From: Acidobacteriota bacterium
GTDB taxonomy: Bacteria > Acidobacteriota > Terriglobia > Terriglobales > Acidobacteriaceae
DNA length: 64,000 nt
Assembly (NCBI GenBank): GCA_013289685.1
Contig: JABCZL010000010.1
Location: forward strand, 62,001-126,000
Reading direction: 5' to 3'
Below the pieces are notes generated by a model that was given only the letters and a program-made list of their open reading frames with translations, was not told where the DNA came from and did no database searches. The position numbers were made by a program, and so were the translations under genes. Of the stretch, positions 33,068-41,551 are shown in pieces. The number at the start of each line of letters is the position of its first letter. The first letter of the stretch is position 1.

Positions 33068-33997
33068 ATGCGGCGAATTTCACCAGACTATCCAACGGAG
33101 CCGGTGCGGCTGATTGAGCCGTTCGGGGCGGGTGGTGGACCCGATCTGGTGGGGCGTGCCCTCGCCCAAGAGCTGGCCAAGTTGTGGGGCCAATCGGTGA
33201 CCGTGGAGAACATCCCCGGGGCGGGAGCTACCGCGGGCCCGGCTCAGGTTGCCAAGTCGCTGGCCGACGGCTACACCTTGCTGGTGAACACCAGCGCTCA
33301 CGCCTACGGCGCTGCCCTATTGAAGAACCTGCCCTATGACCCGTTGAAGGATTTCATCCCGGTCGCTCCGCTCACTAGCCAGCCCTACGTGCTGGTGGCG
33401 GGCCGACTGGCGGGCGTCACTACCGTCGGCGGGCTGACGGCGGCGGCGAGGGCGAAGCCGCGCCAGCTGAAGTTTGGGTCCGCTGGCGTGGGCACTGGCT
33501 CACACTTGGGGATCGTGAAATTCAATTTGGCGGCGAGCATTCAGGCGGCACACGTGCCCGCACGACCTGGCGACGCGATCGCCGACACCATCGCCAATAC
33601 GGTCGCTGGGCTCACGGATTACCTGCTGGCGCCCATCCAACTCGTCCTGGTCGATATCCGTGCGGGCAGGCTGCGCGCGCTAGGCGTGAGCACGAAGAAG
33701 CGCTCGGTCTTGCTACCGGAAGTACCGACCATCGCAGAGTCCGGCGTAGGCGGCTTCGACTATCCGATTTGGTATGGAGTGTGGACGCCCGCCGGCACTC
33801 CTGCGGGAGTGGTGGACAAACTGGCGAACGACATTGCGCGCGCGTTGGCTGCGCCGGATTTGCGCGAGTGGCTTGCCAAGCATGGGACCGATCCGATGAA
33901 TATGACACAGCCCGAGTTCGCGCGCTTTGTATTGAGCGAGAGTGAAAGCGCGGCGCGTCTCATCGAAGCGGCTGAAATCAAATCTCAATCGGCCTGA
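33068..33997 (+). CDS. Bug/TctC-type tricarboxylate-binding protein without signal peptide
   Basis: A 309-residue member of the tripartite tricarboxylate transporter receptor family: Y-P-T-E-P-V-R-L-I-E-P-F-G-A-G-G-G-P-D at the start, V-E-N-I-P-G-A-G-A-T-A-G, L-L-V-N-T-S-A-H-A, and E-V-P-T-I-A-E-S-G-V-G-G-F-D near 220. These form the two-lobed binding fold. Members are normally periplasmic, but this frame starts at M-R-R-I-S-P-D-Y, only 8 residues before the mature fold, and no upstream in-frame signal sequence was seen. No TctA/TctB membrane genes are near. It may be cytoplasmic, may use another start, or may have lost its leader. Confidence 0.85.
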   Translation: MRRISPDYPTEPVRLIEPFGAGGGPDLVGRALAQELAKLWGQSVTVENIPGAGATAGPAQVAKSLADGYTLLVNTSAHAYGAALLKNLPYDPLKDFIPVAPLTSQPYVLVAGRLAGVTTVGGLTAAARAKPRQLKFGSAGVGTGSHLGIVKFNLAASIQAAHVPARPGDAIADTIANTVAGLTDYLLAPIQLVLVDIRAGRLRALGVSTKKRSVLLPEVPTIAESGVGGFDYPIWYGVWTPAGTPAGVVDKLANDIARALAAPDLREWLAKHGTDPMNMTQPEFARFVLSESESAARLIEAAEIKSQSA

Positions 33998-34123
33998 GCT
34001 TCCAACGAACAGCGAGGGATGGGTAGCCCGAAGCAACTGTCGAAAACGGGCCGTTGCATGAGTTAACTTGGGCTACGACTTTCGGACGCTGATCACTGTC
34101 CCCGCACGGCTTCGCGGAAATTG

Positions 34124-34714
34124 CTAGTCGCGGTTTCCGAAGCGGTAGACCATGCTGGTTACCACACGCAGATTGTTTTGGCCATGGATCGCGCCGGTGG
34201 AGTCTCCAAAAGTAGTACGCTGATAGTCCGCCTGCAGGCGGACGGCGAGCGATCCGAAAAGATACCGTTCGATGCCTCCGCCCATGGCGTAGGAGGGACG
34301 TGCCACCCAGCCTTGCAGGTAGTAAGACCCACTCTGCGGTACTGCGCCTCCGACCCGGCTGGCGCCCACCAGGGCGTGCACGAAGATCCCGGTCCTGCCG
34401 TTCACCGGATAGAACACCGGGCCGGCCAGCAGGCTCAGGATATTCGCGCCGTGCCCCGTGGCGAATACGTTGCTCGTACCGGCATAGGTGCCGTCAACCG
34501 TCGCTGCCCAGCGCGTGGCGAACCGGACCATACCGCTGGCGTCGATTCCCGTGAGCCCTACCCGCTGTTGTGCGGGCATAGCCATGTCGAGGTACACATA
34601 GCCGATGCTGGCCTCAAACGAGGGACCGGTCGCCCCGGCCGGCGGGGACACCAAGTGAGATTGCGCCAGAAGGGGCGCAACGCACAGGAAAATACAGAAA
34701 AAGACTCTTCGCAT
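34124..34714 (-). CDS. Outer-membrane beta-barrel protein
   Basis: A 196-residue exported protein: short signal peptide (V-F-F-C-I-F-L-C-V-A-P-L-L-A-Q), then alternating hydrophobic strands (A-S-I-G-Y-V-Y-L-D-M, V-R-F-A-T-R-W-A-A-T-V-D-G-T-Y, I-F-V-H-A-L-V-G-A-S, L-A-V-R-L-Q-A-D-Y-Q-R-T) consistent with an 8-stranded OmpA/OmpW-type barrel. The C-terminal strand V-V-T-S-M-V-Y-R-F-G ends with the aromatic pattern used for outer-membrane assembly, though four residues follow it. GGAG stands about 9 nt upstream. It is transcribed alone. Confidence 0.82.
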   Translation of the reverse strand: MRRVFFCIFLCVAPLLAQSHLVSPPAGATGPSFEASIGYVYLDMAMPAQQRVGLTGIDASGMVRFATRWAATVDGTYAGTSNVFATGHGANILSLLAGPVFYPVNGRTGIFVHALVGASRVGGAVPQSGSYYLQGWVARPSYAMGGGIERYLFGSLAVRLQADYQRTTFGDSTGAIHGQNNLRVVTSMVYRFGNRD

Positions 34715-35058
34715 AATTCGTAACTCCGGTGGCTGTTCGTGACCGCATCTGCCGGCGACAGAAGCCCCAGGTGCCCGAAGCCTATCGTGGCGATAGCACT
34801 TGCGATGTAACCCGACCTGAGTCAGAGCCTATCCCGGTTCGCCCGGGGTTTCAGGTTACCTTGGACCGCTTTTCGCCTGTACTTACGGGGCTGGACCGTC
34901 GTTGCAGGGGCAGTGACGGTTGGTTCGAGCGGAAGTACCTGGTCAACTACTAGACACCGCGCGGGTGTGAGGGTAACGTATCCACCATCGTAAGGGGCCC
35001 TTTCGAGTGCTGCGTCGGGTACGAAACCAGACAACAATCTCCGCATTGCGGAACGGGG
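34715..35058. other. Intergenic region, nothing recognised
   Basis: About 340 bp between two divergent genes. A possible 74-codon frame on the plus strand (34729-34953) has no ribosome site and no regular codon pattern. No repeat, tRNA or promoter could be supported. Confidence 0.5.
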
Positions 35059-35235
35059 ATGAGCACAGCAGATCCAGAGCGCCGAAAAGATATTGCATGG
35101 GCGAATCTCTCTCGCGAGAACGGCCCGAGCTGTCGAATCTGTGGGGCCGTTCCAGAAGCCGGCTTGCAGTTCGACAAGGACTTATGCGAGGACTGCCGGT
35201 TGTCCCTCAGGAACTATGACCCCACGGCCACCTAG
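35059..35235 (+). CDS. Small zinc-finger-like protein (58 residues)
   Basis: ATG to TAG encodes 58 residues: an acidic/basic N-terminal helix (M-S-T-A-D-P-E-R-R-K-D-I-A-W-A-N), then C-R-I-C at about 25-28 and C-E-D-C at about 44-47, spaced as in a treble-clef or zinc-ribbon fold. Between the pairs is G-A-V-P-E-A-G-L-Q-F-D-K-D-L. The pairing of two CxxC knuckles 15 residues apart would be unlikely in a random frame. GGAACGGGG precedes the start. Codon choice resembles that of the neighbours. It is not recognised as a named family; it is likely a nucleic-acid- or protein-binding accessory factor. Confidence 0.6.
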   Translation: MSTADPERRKDIAWANLSRENGPSCRICGAVPEAGLQFDKDLCEDCRLSLRNYDPTAT

Positions 35236-35307
35236 AACTCCTGAGCGACGCGACCTTTTGAAATGCGACTACCCGCGCGCTCCCTTCGAGGCGCCGATCA
35301 AATCTGA

Positions 35308-36198
35308 TTACTTGGGATTATCGAGCTCCGATAGATAATGCTTTACCATGGCAACATCATTCGGATCGCTAGCGTACTTCAGATACTCCCGTAATTGAGC
35401 GGCTTCGCCCGCACGGTCACGCTTCTCTTCATAGATTTGAGCTAGCAAGAAGTGCACGCGAGGGTCGGTGTTGTTCTTGTCGATTTCCACAGCCCGCAAC
35501 GCGCTCTTTTCAGCTTCGGGCAAATTGTGCAGCTTTAAGTTAGCGACGCCATTGTAGTCGTAGGCCAACGCAACGGTAGTTGGGTCAATTGCGAGAGCGC
35601 GAACACTCATCTGCAGCACCTGATCCCAATCGTGCGCACGCGAGGAAATATCCGCCATGCACAAGTAGGCTGGCAAGTACTGGGAGTCAGTGGTTAATGG
35701 CTGAGAACAGGCCTGGCGAGCTTCTCCAAGTTTCTGCTGCGCTTCCAGTAACTGACCCAGCACGACCCAGGCAGCCGAATATTCCGGCCACTGCTTAACC
35801 GCCTTGCGCAAATAACTCTCTGCCTCCGTTCTTTTGTTACTTCTCAGCGCCACACAACCATTCTCGAACTCCCTTTGAGCCTTTGCTGGAATCTTCAAAT
35901 CCGCAATTCCCACCCTGGCAGTGAGCACGCCATCGAGCGGAGGAAGAAAACAGTTGTCGCCTTTCGCGATCTTGGAGGGCACTGGTTTGTTGGCGTCACG
36001 CTGGTTCAGTTCGTTTTGGTCCCAGGGGTTGGTTGGAGGCGGAGGCGCGGCTGGACTTGGAGATGGAGGTGGGGCAGGAGCTGGAGCCGGGCTAGGGTGA
36101 TGCTGAGCAAGCGCAGGCATTACGCTTAGGATTAATCCGCAGCAAAATAGCTTCAGGGCTGGGCGGCCGAGCGACATCAGGGCCGATGTTTGCTTCAT
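35308..36198 (-). CDS. Exported TPR-repeat protein
   Basis: A 296-residue protein: signal peptide (L-K-L-F-C-C-G-L-I-L-S-V-M-P-A-L-A-Q), a Pro-rich linker (P-A-P-A-P-A-P-P-P-S-P) to about 75, a short domain with a Cys (N-C-F-L-P-P), then TPR-like helical pairs from about 115 to the end (N-K-R-T-E-A-E-S-Y-L-R-K-A-V-K-Q-W-P-E-Y; L-P-E-A-E-K-S-A-L-R-A-V-E-I-D). TPR arrays mediate protein contacts. ATG at 36198 is chosen for GGAGAG upstream and the correct signal peptide. It is divergent from the ABC transporter genes. Confidence 0.85.
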   Translation of the reverse strand: MKQTSALMSLGRPALKLFCCGLILSVMPALAQHHPSPAPAPAPPPSPSPAAPPPPTNPWDQNELNQRDANKPVPSKIAKGDNCFLPPLDGVLTARVGIADLKIPAKAQREFENGCVALRSNKRTEAESYLRKAVKQWPEYSAAWVVLGQLLEAQQKLGEARQACSQPLTTDSQYLPAYLCMADISSRAHDWDQVLQMSVRALAIDPTTVALAYDYNGVANLKLHNLPEAEKSALRAVEIDKNNTDPRVHFLLAQIYEEKRDRAGEAAQLREYLKYASDPNDVAMVKHYLSELDNPK

Positions 36199-36427
36199 AA
36201 GCTCTCTCCAGTACAGCAGTGCCCATGCACATAGTACCGCCTTTCCTTTAAGTCCAACAGGTTTTCCTCCGTGACTCACACTGAGTCGTTAATCGGAACG
36301 CTGCGGCGGTAAACGCCATCCGACCATCGGAAGCTAAACGACCGTAACCAGCAATAATTCGCATTGACGATCTGGCCGTTATATTCCTATTTGTGGCAGT
36401 AGCTGGGTGTAGGTTATTGTATTGGCC

Positions 36428-37414
36428 ATGGCGTCGACCCAGCCGCCCGCGCTCCCGTCGAGTTCCACCCAGCACTCCGGTGCTGGGGGCACGGTTCAAC
36501 TGACTAACGTCCGCAAGTGCTATGGCGACTTTGTCGCCGTCGAAAACCTTTCGCTCAGCATCAAGCCCGGCCGAATTTATGGCCTGCTCGGTCCCAACGG
36601 GGCCGGCAAGACCAGCACGCTGCGCATGATCATTGGCATCATCGTGCCCGACTCCGGGCAGATTTCTGTTTTTGGAGAGACTCTCAAGCTCGCCCATAAG
36701 GATCGCTTCGGCTACCTGCCCGAAGAGCGCGGACTGTACAAGAAAATGAAAGTACTGGAGCACCTGCTGTTGCTCGCCCAGCTCAAGGGACTCAGCGCTA
36801 ACGAGGCTCTCAAGCGGGCGCGCAGCTGGTGCGATCGTTTCGAATTGAGCGCATGGACGGGGAAGAAAGTTGAAGAGCTTTCCAAGGGTATGCAGCAGAA
36901 GGTGCAGTTTATCGGCGCCGTCCTGCATGATCCGGAGCTGATTGTTATGGACGAACCGTTCTCCGGCCTCGACCCGGCCAGCACAGTCGTGCTCAAAGAT
37001 GTTCTGCTGGAACTGGCGAAGAGCGGCAAGACGATTCTGCTATCGACGCACGGCATGGACCAGGCCGAAAAGCTGTGCCACTCGATCTGCCTGGTCAATC
37101 ATGGCCGCGCCGTTCTGGAAGGCGATTTGAGCCAGATCAAGGCGGGGTACGGCAAGTGCAACGTTCAGATCAAGTACGACGGGGATGCGCGCTTTCTGCA
37201 GGAATCGCGGCTGGTGCAGTCGTTCAACGATTACGGCAACTATGTAGAAGTGCGGCTCGCGCCGGGCGCCGACACGCAGGAACTGTTGAAGCTGGCGTCG
37301 GCGGGGGCGCGGCTGAGCAAGTTCGAAGTGATGGAACCGTCGCTGGAAGAAATCTTCATCGATGCGGTGAGTAAGCCGGCGGTGAGTCAATCGGCGGAGA
37401 AATCGAATGCGTAA
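36428..37414 (+). CDS. ABC transporter ATP-binding protein (NatA-like)
   Basis: A 328-residue ATPase. Motifs: Walker A G-P-N-G-A-G-K-T-S-T, Q-loop region G-Y-L-P-E-E-R-G-L-Y, signature L-S-K-G-M-Q-Q-K, Walker B L-I-V-M-D-E-P-F-S-G-L-D-P and H-loop L-S-T-H-G-M. The C-terminal extension of about 90 residues ending L-E-E-I-F-I-D-A-V is usual for NatA/drug-type exporters. ATG at 36428 is preferred to the TTG two codons before. It overlaps the permease gene by 8 bp, so the two form a two-gene export system of the Na+ efflux type (NatA/NatB); the substrate itself is inference. Confidence 0.93.
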   Translation: MASTQPPALPSSSTQHSGAGGTVQLTNVRKCYGDFVAVENLSLSIKPGRIYGLLGPNGAGKTSTLRMIIGIIVPDSGQISVFGETLKLAHKDRFGYLPEERGLYKKMKVLEHLLLLAQLKGLSANEALKRARSWCDRFELSAWTGKKVEELSKGMQQKVQFIGAVLHDPELIVMDEPFSGLDPASTVVLKDVLLELAKSGKTILLSTHGMDQAEKLCHSICLVNHGRAVLEGDLSQIKAGYGKCNVQIKYDGDARFLQESRLVQSFNDYGNYVEVRLAPGADTQELLKLASAGARLSKFEVMEPSLEEIFIDAVSKPAVSQSAEKSNA

Positions 37415-38711
37415 CATGTGGCTGATCATCCGCCGGGAGTATCTGGAGCGGGTGCGCACGCGTTCCTTCCTGATCCTCACCCTGCTGGTGCCCGGCATTA
37501 TGACCGTGGTCATGATGTTGCCGGCCAAGCTGGCCACCATGAGCGAGAAAACTCAGCGGCTGGTGGTGGTGACGTCTACTCCGCAATTCGGCGAGATGGT
37601 CCGGCAGCGATTCTTGTCCGCCACCACGGACACCGACCAGGATGACGAGGAGAGCCCTGACGCGAATTCAGCCAAGAAGAAGCCGGAGGAGGAATACAGC
37701 ATTGATGTCGACGCCAATCCCACCGAGGCGGAACGTGCCGTGTTACGCGACAAAGTATCATCCGAGGCGATCGATGGCTATCTCTGGCTGAGTGACGATG
37801 CGATCGCGTCCGGGAAGGTCACCTGGACCAGCCGCAACATGGCGGGCTTCGGAGAACGGTCGCACCTGAGCGCCATCCTGAACCGCATTCTGCAGTACCA
37901 GCGGCTATCCGCGAACGGGTTAACCACGGACAAAGCGGAGCAACTGCTTAAGCCCGTCAAAGTTGAGGCAGTTCGTCTGGAGCACGGGAAGGAATCGAAG
38001 GGCGGCGGTGGTGGGAAGTTTCTCGAAGTTGTGGTCATGGTCATGCTGCTGTACATGGCCGTGCTGCTCTACGGCATTTCCGTGATGCGCTCCGTGCTCG
38101 AAGAGAAAACTTCGCGCATTCTCGAAGTCCTGCTGTCTTCCGCGACCTCTACCCAGTTGATGGCCGGGAAACTGCTGGGCGTGGGCGCAGTGGGTCTGAC
38201 GCAAATCCTGGTCTGGGTGGTGATCGCGGGCGTATTCGCCCTTCCCGCGATGGCCATGCAACCCAGCTTCAGCGAGTTGCAGATTCCGATCGGCGTACTG
38301 CTCGCCTTCGCGATCTTTTTCCTGCTGGGATATTTGTTGTACAGCACGATGTATGCCACCATCGGCGCGATCACCACGACGGAGCAAGAAGGTCAGCAGC
38401 TTCAATTCTTTATTGTCATTCCGCTGGTTCTCTCCGTCTTCATGCTGGCTCCGGTAGTGCGCAGTCCCGATGCCCCGCTGGTGGTCTGGCTGTCGATGGT
38501 CCCGTTCTTCGCGCCGGTGCTGATGTATGCGCGCATCGTAGTGCAGACCCCACCCCTGTGGCAGATCGCGCTATGCCTGACGTTGTTGGTCGCGACCATC
38601 GCCGGGCTCCTCGTGTTGTGCGCCAGGATTTACCGCATCGGCATTCTGATCTACGGGAAGCGGCCGAACCTGCCGGAAATTCTGAAGTGGCTGAAATACG
38701 CGAAGGCGTGA
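37407..38711 (+). CDS. ABC-2 type transporter permease (NatB-like)
   Basis: A 434-residue permease: one membrane helix near the start (F-L-I-L-T-L-L-V-P-G-I-M-T-V-V-M), a large extracytoplasmic loop (about 45-205) with an acidic, Lys-rich stretch, then five or six helices (F-L-E-V-V-V-M-V-M-L-L-Y; V-L-L-A-F-A-I-F-F-L-L-G-Y; and others), the layout of ABC-2/NatB exporters. E-E-K-T-S-R-I-L-E-V-L-L-S-S is the family signature after the second helix. It pairs with the ATPase directly upstream (8-bp overlap). Confidence 0.92.
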   Translation: MRNMWLIIRREYLERVRTRSFLILTLLVPGIMTVVMMLPAKLATMSEKTQRLVVVTSTPQFGEMVRQRFLSATTDTDQDDEESPDANSAKKKPEEEYSIDVDANPTEAERAVLRDKVSSEAIDGYLWLSDDAIASGKVTWTSRNMAGFGERSHLSAILNRILQYQRLSANGLTTDKAEQLLKPVKVEAVRLEHGKESKGGGGGKFLEVVVMVMLLYMAVLLYGISVMRSVLEEKTSRILEVLLSSATSTQLMAGKLLGVGAVGLTQILVWVVIAGVFALPAMAMQPSFSELQIPIGVLLAFAIFFLLGYLLYSTMYATIGAITTTEQEGQQLQFFIVIPLVLSVFMLAPVVRSPDAPLVVWLSMVPFFAPVLMYARIVVQTPPLWQIALCLTLLVATIAGLLVLCARIYRIGILIYGKRPNLPEILKWLKYAKA

Positions 38712-38760
38712 TGGATAGCTGTCAGCTATTAGCCGTCAGCTTAGCCATCAACATAGTGGC
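38711..38760. repeat. Short-period low-complexity repeat
   Basis: GATAGCTGTCAGCTATTAG followed by CCGTCAGCTTAGCC: a short motif (CAGCT/TAGC) repeated imperfectly. A complementary tail, GAGAGCTGACAGCTAG, lies at about 38874-38890, so the pair encloses the family A repeat. Confidence 0.55.
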
Positions 38761-38773
38761 AGGCCTGCAGCGT

Positions 38774-38859
38774 TGTCATCCTGAGGGGTGCCTTTGGCCG
38801 CGAGGGATCTATGCAACTGGCTGCGAGTGCATGGGTCCTTCGCTCCGCTCAGGATGACA
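38774..38859. repeat. Dispersed hairpin repeat, family A
   Basis: Starts TGTCATCCTGAGGGG, ends CCGCTCAGGATGACA, with GGGATCTATGCAACTGGC inside. It lies between the convergent permease and HNH genes and is itself enclosed by low-complexity inverted repeats. Confidence 0.85.
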
Positions 38860-38886
38860 TCTGTGTTTCTGGGTGAGAGCTGACAG

Positions 38887-39489
38887 CTAGTAGAACAAAT
38901 ACTTCCGCCACTTATCGTCGCTGCGTCCCATCAGCCGCATGATGTGGCGGCTGGTGTGCAGGTTGAAGGCGCGGGGTTCGCGCATCAGCTTCATGTGGGC
39001 TTCGATCGGGGTCTGGTTGCCCTTGCGGCGGTTGCAGGCGTGGCAGCAGGCCACCAGGTTTTCCCAGGTGGATGAGCCTCCGCGGGAGCGCGGGATCACG
39101 TGGTCCAGCGTCAGTTCACTCGACGGCAGCACGGTGGCGCAGTACTGGCAGGTATTGCGGTCGCGCAGCAGGATGTTCTTGCGCGAGAGCGCGCGGCTCT
39201 GGTGCGGAATGCGGCGGTACTCCAGCAGCCGGATCACCGAGGGCAGCCGCATGGCGACGCGGGCCGAGTGCAGAAAGTGTCCGTTCTCTTCCTCGGTCAT
39301 GGCGACGCCCTTGAGCACCAGGACCAGCGCGCGGCGCGCGGCGCAGACATTGATGGGCTCATACGATGCGTTCAGCACGAGGACGGGCGCGAGCAGAGCA
39401 TGGCCGTCCCCGGGCCGGTGCGTGGCCGCCGGCGCGAACAGGCCGGCGGCGTGCCGGGCCCCCGCATCGTGTTCCATCCTCAGTGACAT
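38887..39489 (-). CDS. HNH endonuclease family protein
   Basis: A 200-residue protein with a C-terminal HNH module: C-Q-Y-C (about 113-116), [11 protein letters not shown] (the HNH histidine, about 128-138), [16 protein letters not shown] and a distal region. Two CxxC pairs make the zinc knuckle. The first 100 residues ([16 protein letters not shown]) are the domain typical of stand-alone HNH proteins common in Acidobacteriota and Actinobacteria. Targets are not known. It starts at ATG with AGGAAG upstream; a later ATG (39477) is possible. Confidence 0.88.
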   Translation of the reverse strand: MSLRMEHDAGARHAAGLFAPAATHRPGDGHALLAPVLVLNASYEPINVCAARRALVLVLKGVAMTEEENGHFLHSARVAMRLPSVIRLLEYRRIPHQSRALSRKNILLRDRNTCQYCATVLPSSELTLDHVIPRSRGGSSTWENLVACCHACNRRKGNQTPIEAHMKLMREPRAFNLHTSRHIMRLMGRSDDKWRKYLFY

Positions 39490-39505
39490 AACTTCCTGCC
39501 CTCGG

Positions 39506-39554
39506 GGGCTGAAGCCCTTATCGATCTCGCCCCTTTACGCGGCGCTAAAGCGCC
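39506..39554. repeat. Short intergenic palindromes
   Basis: GGGCTGAAGCCC (39506-39517) and GGCGCTAAAGCGCC (39541-39554) are two perfect short hairpins in the gap between the HNH and comF genes. Several GCGACGT-type motifs follow, in a G+C-rich, low-complexity stretch. Confidence 0.6.
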
Positions 39555-39639
39555 GCTCTTCCACGTTTAACCCAGCGACGTTCACGTCGCCCGCGTTTAC
39601 GCGGCCGACGTCCGCCCCGCACCGCTCACCCAGCGACGT

Positions 39640-40617
39640 TTAGCCCGCCGCCCGCGTCTGCCCGACCGCTTCGCTGGTCTCGACATTACTCGGCCGGAAT
39701 TCAGCATAATTAGATGCCAGTTTCAGCGTGCGAGCCACCGTCGCCACCCATACCTGGCGGGCTCCGGCGCGGCGCAGCACTCGCGCACACTCAGTCGCCG
39801 TGGTGCCCGTCGTATAGACATCATCCACAAGAAGCAGGTCGCGGCCAATGACTTCTGTGGCACGCGTCACGGCAAAGGCTCCGCGCAGGTTCTCGCGGCG
39901 CTGGTGACTGGTCAAGCCGATCTGGGAATGGGTATCCCGGGTGCGCTGCAGAATATCCGCGGCAAGCTGCAAGCGCTCCCCGGCCGGATGCAATTTCAGC
40001 GCGGCCCGCGCAATCAGTTCCGCCTGATTGAACCCGCGCTGGCGGCGCTTGGTCTTATAAAGCGGCACAGGAATCACCAAGATCGGTTGTTGCTCAAACA
40101 TTTCCCGCGCGGACTTGCGCTGGTCAGAGCCCGCCTGCTCAAAGTCAGGCTCGAGCGCGGTCAAGGCCTCGGCCAGCATGCGTCCCAGCACCTTGGCGGC
40201 CGGGCGCACGCCATTGAACTTAAGCAGGTGAATCGGTTCGCGGAGCCCAGTTTCATAGCTGCCATACGCCACCGCCCGCTCAAAGGGACGGTCGACGCGG
40301 CGGCACACTGGACATCGCCGCAACCCTTCCGGGTCGCTCTCCGCGTAGGAGGAAAGCACACGCTCCCCGCAAGTGGTGCACATTTTCCCGCGAACCGGAT
40401 GGAGACTTGCCAGGCAATCCGGGCACACGGGGAGCCGGGAGATATTCAGCAGGGGCTCGCCGCAAATGCGGCAGTCGGAAGGAAACAGAACGGGAAAGAG
40501 ACTCTCAGCGGCTCGGCCGGCCCAATCTCTGGTAGCCCAGACTCTGGTAGCCCAGACTCTGGTAGCCCAGACTCCGGTACCCCAGACTCCGGTACCCCAG
40601 ACTCTGGCAGCCCCCAT
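39640..40617 (-). CDS. comF: ComF-family phosphoribosyltransferase-like protein
   Basis: A 325-residue protein. The C-terminal part has the PRPP-binding motif L-L-L-V-D-D-V-Y-T-T-G-T-T (about 262-274). The centre has the zinc-type Cys set C-R-I-C, C-P-D-C, C-T-T-C and C-P-V-C (about 46-115) that is usual in ComF/GntX. ComF helps DNA uptake or processing in competent bacteria. An unusual N-terminal extension, V-W-G-T-G / V-W-A-T-R repeated about six times, is encoded by a 15-bp tandem repeat; no start codon exists between the repeat and the conserved part, so the repeat is probably translated. Confidence 0.87.
   Translation of the reverse strand: MGAARVWGTGVWGTGVWATRVWATRVWATRDWAGRAAESLFPVLFPSDCRICGEPLLNISRLPVCPDCLASLHPVRGKMCTTCGERVLSSYAESDPEGLRRCPVCRRVDRPFERAVAYGSYETGLREPIHLLKFNGVRPAAKVLGRMLAEALTALEPDFEQAGSDQRKSAREMFEQQPILVIPVPLYKTKRRQRGFNQAELIARAALKLHPAGERLQLAADILQRTRDTHSQIGLTSHQRRENLRGAFAVTRATEVIGRDLLLVDDVYTTGTTATECARVLRRAGARQVWVATVARTLKLASNYAEFRPSNVETSEAVGQTRAAG
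40521..40610. repeat. 15-bp tandem repeat, six units, inside comF
   Basis: Six head-to-tail units of CCCAGACTCTGGTAG and close variants (two contain CCGGTAC). Units of 15 bp keep the frame and encode five residues each on the minus strand. Confidence 0.9.
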
Positions 40618-40844
40618 TCGCCCAGCGCCGGACGAAGTCTCCTGCGGAACATACTTCGGAAGATCCTGCGGAACATCAAATGGAACAATAGAAGGCCCAA
40701 CTGCTGCGACAGTGGCCTGGCTAGCCCGGATTCGGTCCTCACTACTGCTGAAGACTGCCTCCTCATCATCCCGCGAACCCAGAACCGCCGCGGACCATCC
40801 TTTTTAACAGCCTTGCAAAAGCAGTATAGCGGCGATGGCCGCCC

Positions 40845-41153
40845 CTAGGCAACGTTGCGGTTGGACGTGGCCGCCGGCTGCTTTTTCGGCATGATCTTCG
40901 ATGCATCCGACAAGCGGTCGCGTACGTCGGTAAAAATCCACCGGTAGTCCCGCCGGAAACATTCTCCGCAGCGCACCGGCTGCAGAAGAAACAGCGGGAG
41001 GATAAAGCGTTCCGTCAGCGTGCGCCGCCGCGAACGGAAACCAACTTCGCTGCCACAATCGGCGCAACGGTATGTCGAAGACGTTGGTCGGGAAGTCACG
41101 GGTCGGGAAGTCACGGGTCGGGAAGTCACGGGTCGGTCGGGGGAGTCGTTCAT
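40845..41153 (-). CDS. Zinc-ribbon-like protein with an N-terminal R-P-V-T-S repeat
   Basis: A 102-residue protein. The N-terminus (S-P-D-R-P-V-T-S-R-P-V-T-S-R-P-V-T-S) is a 5-residue repeat encoded by a 15-bp tandem repeat. The conserved part has C-A-D-C (about 33-36) and C-G-E-C (about 61-64) flanking the basic stretch F-R-S-R-R-R-T-L-T-E-R-F, a zinc-ribbon layout, with F-I-L-P-L-F-L-L-Q-P hydrophobic before the second pair. ATG at 41153 is chosen (GAGGTG 7 nt upstream). Unknown function; it lies upstream of comF on the same strand, and both have similar in-frame repeats. Confidence 0.65.
   Translation of the reverse strand: MNDSPDRPVTSRPVTSRPVTSRPTSSTYRCADCGSEVGFRSRRRTLTERFILPLFLLQPVRCGECFRRDYRWIFTDVRDRLSDASKIMPKKQPAATSNRNVA
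41086..41135. repeat. 15-bp tandem repeat, three units, in the zinc-ribbon gene
   Basis: GGTCGGGAAGTCACG is repeated three times plus a partial copy. Each unit encodes R-P-V-T-S on the minus strand. The unit length equals that of the comF repeat, but the sequence differs. Confidence 0.9.
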
Positions 41154-41551
41154 CAAGCACCTCGGAATGACGGACTACGAAGGGGCAGAAGAACTGCTTG
41201 GCCCTATTTTACACCAGGAGGGACCACCCCAGCCGAAATCGGATGGACGTATACCTCAATTCGGATTCGGGTCGATCGATTCTGGGCCCGCATGCTCCCG
41301 CAAGTGGCTGATTTATTTGTAGCTTAGACGACGCCAATTCCTGAGGCGTGTGTGACTGTGTCCTTGACCGGCCAAGCTCGACGGGGCGCTACTTGCCGCG
41401 CGGGGTATACTACTCCCGGCGTACAGGACGCCGCCCGTCCGCGGACAGGACTGAGTCCACCTGAGCGAATTTTGAACCCAAAAGGTTCTCACGAACCTCC
41501 TTTTCGCCCGCTGAAGCGGACCCCGGGCATGACTCAGAAGGAGGTCCGTCC
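41154..41551. other. Intergenic region with the leader of the ankyrin gene
   Basis: About 400 bp without a gene. TATACT at 41406-41411 could be a -10 box for the ankyrin gene. The last 80 bp hold mutually exclusive stems that could mask its Shine-Dalgarno. Confidence 0.5.

Noticed and set aside
34729-34953. Small plus-strand frame of 74 codons
   Set aside because: No ribosome site, no conserved motif and irregular codon use.
40521-40610. CRISPR-like array
   Set aside because: The 15-bp units are directly adjacent with no spacers, and there are no cas genes; it is a coding tandem repeat.
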